Shown here: piece by piece, positions 1-13,207 of the stretch
How the letters are laid out: each line of letters begins with the position of its first letter
Numbering within the stretch: the stretch's first letter is position 1
Source: Leucocoprinus leucothites
Lineage: Eukaryota; Basidiomycota; Agaricomycetes; Agaricales; Agaricaceae
Direction of reading: 5' to 3'
Length of the DNA: 64,000 bases
Assembly: GCA_013368445.1 (NCBI GenBank)
Contig: JAACJO010000010.1
Coordinates: 372,001-436,000 of the forward strand
The notes under the pieces: model-generated
Told to the model about the DNA's origin: nothing
The model's database searches: none
What the model saw: the letters and a program-made list of their open reading frames with translations, nothing else
Made by a program: the position numbers and the translations under genes

Positions 1-1519
1 TCGCCTCGCGCTACTCCTCGAAGACGGCGCCAGAACTAAATCTTCGACTTTTCGCTCTTCGCAGAGTTCTGCTAGTGCAATGATAGCTCTTTCGGGACGG
101 ATGGCGAGGATACGGGATGCACGCATAAATTCGCCGCGGATCTAAAGTGGAGGTGGAGAATAGACCAGTAAAGCCGTAGGTAAGCGAGTGACTCGGAAGC
201 GAAAGAAACATACGTACGGTATACAGTCCATCTTTCGTCACACACCTCGCTACATTATAATCCGTCTCAAACGGATCCTCGATACATAACCTATTCCTCT
301 CATTCGCTGCCGAATCTGCATATTTCTATCAACCACCCAACGTCAGCCCAAAATCACATAGTGAATTGTAAACTCACATCAGGACCACTAGGTCCCCATC
401 CTTTAGTCTCCTTCTTCATCAAACCACATCTAATACTCGCCACACCGGTATTGTACAAAAAATCTCTTGAAAAGTAACGAAAAAAGTCGATGAGGAGTTC
501 TGCGACGGTTTCAGAGTTGTCCGAGTGCCAGCGCTGGGTGAGCAAGTCTGTGTCATCAAAAAACCTGAAGGACGTGAGTGACATGACAACAGATGCAGTG
601 CGGATGGGTGGCTGACGTACCAGACATTGTATCCGTTGAGGGTAGTTTCTTCTTTATTGATAGGCCTTAGAGGAGGCATTTGTTGGAGATTAGGAAGCAC
701 GGGTGGGTTTTTGACGTGCACGAGAAAGTAGATTACGAGTAGGACGTAGCCGTAGGATGAGAGTGTGCCTTTATACGGCGAGTTTATTTTTCTGCGCAAG
801 CTTGATATACCAGCTTGAGAAGAGAGGACCTGATGCGCACCTTCGTTTACTCCAAATCTTTACTATTATTCTCTCATGAGCAAACAGGCGAGAGTCAAGA
901 CAGGGATACTTACGAAATAAGACCATCGTCCTCACTCTCGTAGGATCAATCTTTGCATAGGAATACAACAATCTGGTGTTTTCAATAGCGAGCCTATTCT
1001 CAAACCCAATATCGCAAGAAATGCCAAACGGCAGGCCAGGTGCGGGGTCGAGGGAGAGCTTGACGATGGGAATGCGCGCATGGGGTAATGGCTTAACGTG
1101 GAATTTTGTTTCTACTAATGCTTCAGCGCAGGTGATGTCTATGCAAGAGGACAACTGACCGCGCTCGAGAACGTCAGCGAGCATAGTGACGAGATCAGAA
1201 GCGTTTAGCCGCTCGCCTGAATCGATGAGGCAGCACAAATCCATGTCTACAAGAATGAGCCTCAAGTGGACCAACACATATCCTCCCACTCACCCGAATT
1301 GCGCAGAGAAAAGCCATTTGCGGTGGAGCCAAAAGCAAGAAGTCTGGAACCAGGCTCGATGGTTCTAATAAGCCGCTCAAGAAGCTTCCTGACATCCTCC
1401 TTGATAGAGAGCTCGTCGTTTGGAGGAAGGAGCTGGATAACGAAATCAAAGAGACACTGTGAGAGGTCAGTGATGAAGCGGAGATGTGGCTGTCTGCGCT
1501 GGGGAGAGGAAGAAGCCAT
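1..1519 (-). CDS. Cid1-type terminal nucleotidyltransferase / non-canonical poly(A) polymerase (3' part beyond window)
   Basis: This enzyme adds non-templated nucleotides (A or U) to RNA 3' ends. Exons on the minus strand are 1519-1294, 1246-914, 862-841, 791-621, 564-378, 325-218 and 141-1, giving 396 codons before the left edge; the gene continues outside. The nucleotidyltransferase core is visible: FGSTANGF followed by DMD (Asp76 and Asp78) and a third acidic site in ISCDIGFEN. A helical palm region (LKIWSKRR, LSSYGY) follows, and then the PAP-associated signature RLCIEDPFETDYNVA. I chose the ATG at 1519 because the upstream in-frame extension has no further ATG and runs toward PAN3. One exon is only 22 nt. 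The sequence cannot separate uridylyl- from adenylyltransferase activity. It is divergent from PAN3, with 69 bp between starts. Confidence 0.9.
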
Positions 1520-1588
1520 ACAAGTTGAGTAGCAGCCAGATCCTGACTCTCTATAGCCCAGGCACACTCACCACAAACACGCCAAAAC
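1520..1588. promoter_or_regulatory. Shared bidirectional promoter between nucleotidyltransferase and PAN3
   Basis: Only 69 bp separate the two divergent start codons, so the core promoters or 5' leaders of both genes must share or overlap this segment and the coding starts. I see no clear TATA box; CTATAG near 1554 is the closest match. That both genes are driven from here is inferred from the geometry alone. Confidence 0.55.
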
Positions 1589-4212
1589 ATGGCCTTCTTT
1601 GCCAGGCCATCCTCCACACAGGTTCGCATATCTCGCCCTGCCTCAGAGGACACTCCTAGTCCGCGAAAGGGTGCGTGCTGGACAGAGTACAACGCCCTGT
1701 GCTGACGGACAACAGACTCTACTCAGCGACAGTGCAGAAATATCGTCATTTATGGCCACTGCAAGTACCAGGACAAGGGATGCCACTATCACCATCCTTC
1801 TCCCACTCAGGAGTCTCCCCCTGCCCCCGTTGCTGGCTCTTTATCGGCTGCAGCGGTGAACGCACCTGTCTTTGTCCCCAAGGGCGCTGGCCCAGCGTCT
1901 CCCTCGTACGTCTATCGCAAATCTACCCACGCACTGGCTGACAATCTATCTAGACCACCGACTTCACCTCAGCCAGACTATGAACACCAAACTTACGACC
2001 CGTATGCCTATGACCAGCCTGAAGGCACCCCTGTCGACGAGATCGGGTCTGGCATGGATTCGGTGCGTAATCAGTCCCATCCCATCATCCAGCGCTCTGA
2101 CTATCAGAAAAGATGGATGCTAGCTACTATGAAGATATGCAATACCCTTTCGTACCACCCTACGACCCAAGTGGAGTAGAGAGCTGGTATACCAACCCTC
2201 CACCTTTTATGCGTCAACCTGTACGTCCCTCGTTTTTCCGCCTATCTCGGAATCTGACGTTGTTCGGCAGCTCAACTATCTTCTCTACACACCACAAATC
2301 CCATCCAATTTTGTGCCGAGCGATACACCGACCCACTTTGTTCCACCTTCGCAACAGCTACGCCAGCAACTACAACAACAGAGTGAAACTATTCGTACTG
2401 TCGCTCCCCCAGGCAGCGGACTCCCAGACGAATGTCAAGGCTATCATTCATTTGTCCCCCTGGAACAAGTTGGGACCGCTGGGACCGAGAGACGAAAGTT
2501 GGGCAACTGGTATTCAACTGTCTATCGAGCTATAAGGACAAGTGATGGCAGACCGTATACGTTACGCCGCGTTGAGAGTGCGTGTCCCCTACCCCCCCAC
2601 AGAATTTGAATTAACTCTTTGTAGATTATCGACTGATGCATCAGTCTGCATTCTCCGCGATCGAGCTCTGGTCTAGCATTCAACACCCGAATATCGTCTC
2701 CGTGCAAGAAGCTTTCACCACAAAAGCGTTCAACGACAACTGTACGCCTCTTTCCTTTCTCCTCTTACTTTGCTCACCTTATTTACACAGCTCTGGTTGT
2801 CGTCTACGCATACTACCCTAACGCAACCACCCTCTATGACCTCCATTTCCAAAAGTCCTCCTCAACTCCCGCCACCCTGGCTTCCACATCCACCCCCTCC
2901 AAACGCTCAACCTCCTCCTCCAGCGCTACCACATCATCAACACAACAACCCGACCCATCCAACCTCATCCCCGAACGCACTCTCTGGTCCTACATCATCC
3001 AAATCGCCACCGCCATCAAAAAAGTCCATGACACAGGCCACCCAGTCCGTATGATCGACCCTACCAAAATCCTCGTCACATCCTCCAACCGTATCCGTCT
3101 CGGTTCCTGCGGTATCCTCGATGTCCTTCTCTACCCCCACACCACGCACAACCAGCAAAGTGGGATTGTCGATGCCAGTACACTCAACCAGATGAACCAG
3201 TTGAATAATTACGCTTTGATGCAGGAGGATTTAACAATGTTTGGAAGGTTATTGTTTTGTTTAGCTTGTGCCGGGAATCCGAGTGCGTGGACGGCGCCGA
3301 TGTTTCAGAAGAGTTTGGATTGGATGGGGAGGTGGTATAAGCCTGAGGTGAAGAGTGTATGTTTGTGGTTGATTTCAAAGGCGGGGAATGCGAGGCATCA
3401 TCATCATGGTGGTGGTGGGAGTAGTGGGAGTGGTGGTAGCGGCGCTGGAGGTGGTGGTGGTGGTGGGCAGCATAATGGGAGTGCGGGAGGAGGACAGGGT
3501 GTGAAGAGTATTGATCAGTTGTTGGATATGATTAGACCAAAGATTGTGGCCGAGATGGAGGAGAGTATGTTGTACGTCTGCTTGCGCTATTTTTTTATTT
3601 GGGTGTGTTGCTGATGTGATGGTGTAGAGCGACGGATAGACTTGAAGCGGAACTTTTGAGTGAATTGGAGAATGCGAGATTGGTCAGGTTGTTGTGTAAA
3701 TTCGGATTCATAAACGAACGACCGGAGTGAGTTGGTTTCCTCTACTCTTACCCTCCTATTATTCACATCATACAGATTCGCACTCGAACCAAGGTGGTCT
3801 GAAACGGGGGACAGATACATCATCAAACTATTCCGCGACTACGTATTCCATCAAGTAGACGAGCATGGAAACCCAGTAGTTAACATGACACACGTCTTGA
3901 CTTGTTTGAACAAGGTAACCTCACTTTCCCCCCACCGTCACTTCATTCACTTACACCTGCATCACCCGTATTCGCATCTACAGCTGGATGCAGGTTCAGA
4001 AGAACGTATTATGCTCGTCTCGCGGGACGATACAAGTTGTTTGGTTGTTAGTTATAAAGAGATTAAAGCGTGTATGGAGGGCGCTTTCAGGTGCGTTTTC
4101 TTTCCCTCCCTCTCCCCTGTTTAGTGCGAGTAGGTGCTGATTGCATGAGGGGAGTAGTGATCTTGCAAGACCGAATGTATCTGCGCAGGTTGCTTTTCAA
4201 CCTGCTCGATAA
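1589..4212 (+). CDS. PAN3: PAN2-PAN3 deadenylase regulatory subunit PAN3
   Basis: PAN3 is the pseudokinase subunit that brings the PAN2 exonuclease to poly(A)-binding protein for poly(A) shortening. Exons are 1589-1670, 1716-2062, 2113-2220, 2271-2577, 2625-2741, 2791-3571, 3628-3726, 3776-3914, 3984-4090 and 4158-4212, giving 713 aa. An N-terminal CCCH zinc finger (Cys34-x8-Cys43-x5-Cys49-x3-His53) is followed by a PAM2-like motif (VNAPVFVPK) for Pab1 binding. The degenerate kinase fold includes [20 protein letters not shown] and RMIDPTKIL. The coiled coil ([20 protein letters not shown]) and C-terminal knob complete the usual order. An odd His/Gly-rich insertion lies at about residues 520-550 (3390-3510), before the coiled coil. 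The start is the first ATG after the divergent neighbour. Confidence 0.96.
3390..3512 (+). repeat. Low-complexity GGT/GGG-rich coding tract inside PAN3
   Basis: This exon-internal tract encodes four His residues and then long Gly/Ser runs. It is a simple-sequence expansion of GGT and GGG codons between the kinase C-lobe and the KSIDQLLD segment that leads into the coiled coil. The frame is kept, so it is a tolerated insertion. Confidence 0.8.
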
Positions 4213-4793
4213 GATGTGCGTGGATTTTTTTTTGGATTGGATGTTGTAAAAGGTTAGGAATGTTTTTTTGTCTTTTTCGTGTGTGTGTCCCCCCTCTCCT
4301 CGGTTTATGTTGTGTGTTTGTGATTTTATGTTTGATATGTAAAAAAGAGAAAAAAGCCTGTAAAAAGACGCGGAAATTGAATACTTAAGTATCTAGTGTT
4401 TCTTTTGTTTTCTTGGTTTAAATTTGAAATCGACGTGTTGATGTCATTCATGGAGGGATTTGAGTGAACAAATGAGTGAGGGAGTTGGCTCTTAGTTGTT
4501 GAAAATTCAGAAGTGAGCTTGCTGGAATTCTATCAAGTTGAGAAGGGTACCACCTCTAACAGTCTTCGCGGTTGAGAGCTAATCGAAAAAGGGGTAACAG
4601 GGTAGAGTTTATATTTATATATGTTGAGGGGACTGATTGTGAATAGCGCTGGGTTAGAATGCCTTTCGTGTAACAAAAATACGAGATTACTCAGGGTGTG
4701 TTCAATGTTGGGAGCTATTTGAATTTACGCGTTCTATCACGCGACCTTCTGTGATGCTCCGAGTCCTCAACATCACGCAAAGTTTAAGCTTGT
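4213..4793. other. Intergenic: PAN3 3' flank
   Basis: No gene is supported here. The segment begins with T-rich sequence and A-rich runs (about 4330-4365) that suit a PAN3 3' UTR and polyadenylation region. The remainder is AT-rich with no open frame or repeat I can name. Confidence 0.5.
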
Positions 4794-5187
4794 CCAATGA
4801 CCAATGACCACTCCAGACAAACACTTGTAGCTGACGCTTGTGCATACTCGTTGACTGCAAAGATCTTTCATGAAGCTTTTACTAAACACCGACTATCCAA
4901 ACTGCAAGACTGCAATAAGCCTTCTGGCGTGGTACCAATTTCCCTTGTCCAGCGAAAGCAGCTCTTTCGTCTTTAAAGGCAATCGGCTCCGGCTTCTGCA
5001 ACCTCCCATTGGATTGTCCTTTTTATAAACCCGTCGCCCTCTCACAGATCCTTCTTCTGGATAGACTCGCTCCTCTTGACTCTTCCACTCTATAATTGGC
5101 CAGGAACTGATATAACCTTGCTCTGATTTCCCGCAACTCTCTCAGCCTGTTGCTAGCTTCCACCCTTTTCCTCATAACACCTAATCA
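4794..5187 (+). promoter_or_regulatory. Promoter region of the CoA-transferase gene
   Basis: Two adjoining CCAATGA boxes lie at 4794-4807. An inverted CCAAT (ATTGG, 5008-5012) is followed by TATAAA at 5024-5029, about 160 bp before the start codon. A pyrimidine-rich tract (about 5035-5180) then runs to the ATG, a common arrangement in filamentous fungi. The role is inferred from position and motifs. Confidence 0.5.
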
Positions 5188-7240
5188 ATGTCTTTGCTCG
5201 ATAACTACTCTGTTCAGAAAGAATCGGAGGCTCTTCTCTGGGAGGGTATTCTTCGTAATCCTCTTCACAGGTCTCTCCCAGATGGTATTGAAGATGCTGC
5301 CCGCACCATTTCATTCTCTGGGTCTAGGCTCCCATATCTTCCTGTCAACTGGCGGTTTGCTGAGAGTGTCTCGGCTCTCAAGGCCTTCCAGGGCGCAATG
5401 CTCAATGTCTTGCTTCATAAGAAGTATGGACTGCCATATCAAAGGATCCACATTGACACGTAAGTATGTCAGCGGTTTTTCGTTGTGCTGATAATCTGAC
5501 TGCGAGAGCAGTGACCACGCTCTACTATTCCTTATGTCTCCTGTTCATCCCCTCGTAGTCATTGATCCTGAAGGAGAGAAAATCCCAGTTATGCTCGGTA
5601 GCGGACACCCTGGATACGAGAAATATTTCCCCTCTCTTGATGTTCATCGTTTTTTTGAACCTGGATCCCCCTTTATCGACATCGCCACGACTAATATCTA
5701 CAAGCTTGGTGATGGAAGATACTATCACGTTCATGGTGAGTCGCTTCCCCTTTGGAAGGTTAATACACCCTTTTACGAGTGATTTTCTAGCTAGTATGAA
5801 TGCCAATCCTTCTCAAGCTGCTCTCGGTATTAAAAGGGAGGATAATACTGGATTATCGTCGTTCAAAGAAGCATGTGCTGTGTTCAAAGAGGCTGCATCA
5901 AAGTTTTCTGCTCAAGAGCTTGATACTCTCATAAACGATCAATACCGTCAAGCAGGTACCATTTGTCATTCGATCGACGAATTCCGTGCATCAGAACAGG
6001 GAAAGGCCAACGCCCATGTCGGCTTATACGAGATCCACCACTACCCAAATGCTCATCAACGTCCGACTTGGTGGACAGATGTACCTGGACAGACATCTCC
6101 TGCCCGACCTCTGTTTGGTCTCAAAATCGTCGATCTGACGCGTATCATCGCCGCCCCGGTAGTCGTCCGTGAACTAGCTGAAATGGGAGCTAGTGTAATG
6201 CGCATCACTGCCTCACATCTTCCAGACAGATCTCAACTCCAACTGGATATGGGATGGGGTAAATGGAACGCGCACTTAGATTTGCGAAAGGAGGAGGACC
6301 GAGCGCGGTTGAGGGAGTTGATAATGGATGCTGATATTGTCATTGATGGGTATAGGCCAAATGTGTTGAAGAAATGGGGCTTTGGGAAGGAAGAGATCTT
6401 GGAGATGGTTAGTGGGAGGGAGAAGGGGATTGTTTATGCTCACGAGAACTGCTATGTGTGTATTGTTGGACTGGACAATGCTCGTTTTGCTCACCGGCTT
6501 TGAATTAGGGATGGAATGGACCTTGGGCGCACCGCTCAGGATGGCAACAGATTAGTGATGCTGTATGTGCTCCCATATCCTGCTACTTGGACATATCTAA
6601 TCAGTGGTGTAGGTCACTGGAGTGTCGCTCGAGTTCGGTCGTTCTATGGGTCATGATGAGCCAGTAACCCCCGTTTTCTTCAACTCCGACTTTTGGTAAG
6701 TCGATTTCTCATAAATTTATTGAGCGTCTCGTGAATCCTTATGAATTTCTAGTGCTGGTATAGCCGGAGCTGTTGGTATTCTTAATGCTCTGATTCAGCG
6801 AGCTGAAATTGGAGGCTCCTTTGTCGTCGACGTAAGCTTTCGCTTTTTCCGATATCCTGACTACTCAATCTTCGTTACGATAGATTGCACTGAATTACTA
6901 CTCCCAATGGCTGGTTTCATCCTGCGGTATATATACACAAGAGATATGGGACGATCTCTGGTCGCAGTATGGCAAATTTACTTTCAGGTGTACCGATAAC
7001 AGAGCCATTGTGGTTCCTGCCTACATGAAGATGCTCGAAGAAAAGAATACTCCTACCTTCCACGAGAAATACTTTGAGATCAGGAAAAACGGTGCACTTG
7101 GCGTGGATGTCAAGACTATCAAACCGGTTTTAAGATTTGAAGAGGAAAGTGTCAAATTGGGATATAATGTAGGATCGCGGCCGAATGGCACTGATGTCGC
7201 GAAGTGGCCGAGTGATTTGATGACCGAAATTGTGACCTAA
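5188..7240 (+). CDS. CaiB/BaiF (family III) CoA-transferase, two-half fungal type
   Basis: Family III CoA-transferases move CoA between carboxylic acids; the substrate cannot be read from sequence. Exons are 5188-5459, 5512-5735, 5791-6455, 6509-6562, 6613-6695, 6753-6831 and 6884-7240, giving 577 aa. The second half (from about residue 273) is the clear CaiB part: GLKIVDLTRIIAAPVVVREL, ELAEMGASVMRI, then NAHLDLRKEEDRARL and DADIVIDGYRPNVLKKWGFG. FFNSDFCAGIAGAVGILNAL resembles the segment that carries the catalytic Asp in this family. The N-terminal half (VNWRFAESVSALKAFQGAML) resembles the small-domain arrangement of duplicated fungal members. I see no transit or signal peptide. Racemase-type activity (2-methylacyl-CoA) is an alternative. 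Confidence 0.88.
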
Positions 7241-8229
7241 TAATAGAGTACTTATGGTTTTCTTGTTGTTGATGGTGTAATTATTATTTGAGGATTACTT
7301 GAACCAGCAGTTTTGGCTTGTATGATACAACACATGAGGGGCCTTTGCACCGTTCAACCTTACTCCCAGTAGGATAAACTACCACACCAACGGAGGAAAA
7401 GGGAGGTCATCAAGTGTATACAATTGAACGAGGGTGATTTGCTGCATTTGGTCAGGTCTTTGAACGTTATGCACCTTATCTTTTCTCCTGAATACTAGGC
7501 GGTTACATAACAACCCGGTCAGCGAGCCCGCCTGCTTTGCTTCCATGCCATCGGCAGTCCTCAAACAATTCTGCTGCGACACGAGTAACTTAGTAAATGG
7601 GGAGAAGGTCCATTCTCTCGCCAACTTTGACATCCCTTATGTTTGGTGTGACCCGACAATGTATGCGAGGCGCTGAAACTCAACTTTGAAACCACATTGA
7701 GTCTTGGAGTGAGTATTTTCCTAACCATGGTCGCAATTAATATGCGCTACGTCATTCCTTGCTTATCCCCAATCACTGTCAGTTCCCAATAACATCTACA
7801 AATCTGTTAGTAACTGGTGCTAACTAATTGCATGTAACAAATTTTCAACACAGATCGGCTCAGCCCATATCGTGCCTCTAAAGTTAAAAACCATGCGCGA
7901 GCGGCTGGTTTGTTGACTGCTGCAGTCATTGAACGTGAACTGCCACAGCGATGGCATCTGCTGTTGGGTCGCCAGCTTTCCAACCACCTCTCAGGGTCTG
8001 AGGTCCTCTAATCAATTCTGTACACTGTTCATAAGGATGCGACAGCGAGTGAGTAAGTGTGGACCTAGTGAGACACTCGGTTTCCATAATTTCCACAAAG
8101 GAGAGACGCCATGACGAAGGGTTTCCTAGATAACTCAGATTTTGAGACCTAGACCTAGCCTATCCCATAGATTCAGCTGAACCTGCACTTTTGCCTCCAT
8201 TAGACCCCACATAACGATAGTAGAACAGC
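7241..8229. other. Intergenic between CoA-transferase and first gpd gene
   Basis: No gene is supported. Short open frames (7379-7633 minus, 7929-8114 plus) resemble no family and lack plausible splice partners. The last 150 bp before 8230 should hold the promoter of the first gpd copy, but I see no strong TATA or CT block there, unlike the second copy. Confidence 0.5.
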
Positions 8230-9739
<1,510 letters not shown>

Positions 9740-10320
9740 ATGAATTACTAATGCCACAGGAGGCGGCGGCGGCGAATTAAGCGCTAGTCTCGAAATAACT
9801 AACCATCCTTCCGGCTGTTGTCCTAAAATATGATGTCAGTTTTGTTCATATTGTATTGCATTCACGTTCGTGCTTGTGTCCGTAAGCCCACTTTGAGAAT
9901 GATCTAGACCAGAACGTTTGACCATCGGCCTTGGCTAGATCATGATCTCGAGTGATCGAGTCAAGCTAAAGGCGGTGCAATCAAGAATAGAGGGAAATTC
10001 CGGGAGTCGATCCGAATTCGTGGTTCCGCGAAAACATATGGATGTTGATTTGAGGAAAGAGTAGGAGAGCCACTGAGAATCAACAGACTCGAGGTGTTGA
10101 TACGTGTGCGCCTGCATCCAGACAAGGCGAGGCGTTCCCGATCCAACCCACTGCGGGAGATAGAACAGTAGAATAATAACAAAGACATATCTCGCTCGTC
10201 ACCCGTAATTCCGTCTCAATCCGCCCCTGACCGAATTATTTATTCCATGGAGTGACCCTGTGTAGAATGATTTGGGGTGGTTGTTCCGAGCTCAGCGAAA
10301 TTTCCAGAAAGGGCTCAGGC
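9740..10320. other. Intergenic between the two gpd genes
   Basis: This spacer holds no supportable gene. The minus-strand open frames at 9935-10188 overlap each other and resemble nothing. It must contain the 3' end of the first gpd gene and upstream control sequence of the second. Confidence 0.5.
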
Positions 10321-10445
10321 CCAGGTTTGCTGATGTGATTGGTTCTGGTGGCATCGATAATCCTACATAAACCCCAAATCGATCAACTCCTTCCCTCATC
10401 TTCTCTTTTACCACCACCCTCACATCTACCTCGCTACTAGCAAAT
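10321..10445 (+). promoter_or_regulatory. Core promoter of the second gpd gene
   Basis: An inverted CCAAT box (GATTGG, 10337-10342), a TATA-like CATAAA (10366-10371) and a long pyrimidine-rich tract (about 10380-10440) directly precede the ATG. This layout is typical of strong fungal housekeeping promoters. The assignment is from motifs and position. Confidence 0.6.
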
Positions 10446-12015
<1,570 letters not shown>

Positions 12016-13207
12016 ATGATGTATAAAATGGACGAATCGATGCATGTACATTAAAAAAAGAGATGTCTTTGTTACATATTCTGTAATTGTTATCGCTGAA
12101 TAGAGTATATACAAGGGACCCTTTATCCTGTAGGAGCATTTCGAAGAAAGAAGACTTGTCAACATTGATGATGCAGATGATGAGCTCATTAATCAAACTG
12201 TACGATCAGTCGGCTGGATGGAAATTCCAATGGATCTGCCTAATTCTTGGGCATAGGGCATCAGTTACCGATCTCTGATGCGCTCTAGCATCCGACTCGC
12301 AGGCGTTTCTCAGCAACTGTTCTCTCAAATTTGTGTTGCCGGATGGCCGCACCGAAACCAGTGGTGGAGATTTTACCGGGTGACCCTCCTGACATCCTCT
12401 GATATCTTGTGGCGAACTGTGGCGCTTGATAGGAACTTACATGAAGGTGCGTACCAGGCATGATTTTCTTTTGTGTACATTTCAGGGAAAGCCTTGAACC
12501 TTTTAATCTCAGACTGTCGGGTGCAAGCTTCATTTCCGGTACGACTTTTGACTCGTGCCATGTCCCACTGGCAGCTTGGAGGATACGAGTAAATACCGAT
12601 TAAAGCCCGGTTGAATCTAAAGTTCATCTCTGATGTTGTGGTCGAGTAAAATGGAAATTTGCTGATTTTCAGGGATGACAGTTTGCTCACATATGGACCA
12701 TCGAATCTTCATCATGATATGTATGTAGTACTGAGGATAAATGAAATACCTCGGGTTGTGGCCATCCTTCTCTTTGCACTCTTTACCTCAAGAGATCAAG
12801 ATTTGTGGTGACTGTCAGAGATCCAGAGGGCCACCACATTAGATGCACATTTCCCGCTAATCTAAGAAATCCTGAGGATCTCAATAATATTTTCTGGCTG
12901 GTCTTATCTTATCTGTTGGGCACCGCCACATTGAGCGTCCAATGGAATATCGTGCCTGAAAGCATGAGGCTCACAAGCGCTCACGTGACTGACGCGTCAA
13001 ACGCGGTTGAAGTTCTTGTGTTACGTTCTTTTGTGACAGATCCGGAAAGCGCTCCTCCTTGTCCAACTCTCATCACACATCCAGCCCTTTGTGGAACTTG
13101 TTCGAGGCTTCACCTTCTCTCTCACACAGAGACGCTTCGAGGCGTTCTGAGCGCGAACCTTTTCTTCTCCCTCTTTTACTTTTTCCTTGACGGATACCAC
13201 TAGAAAG
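12016..13207. other. Intergenic between gpd and the coiled-coil gene
   Basis: No gene is supported. After the gpd stop, an A-run (about 12050-12060) may mark its 3' end. Open frames at 12285-12690 (minus) and 12805-13203 (plus) have no recognisable domain. A CT-rich stretch at 13160-13195 probably belongs to the promoter or leader of the next gene. Confidence 0.5.

Noticed and set aside
12805..13203. Plus-strand frame of 132 codons upstream of the coiled-coil gene
   Set aside because: No domain, overlaps the expected promoter and CT-rich leader of the next gene.
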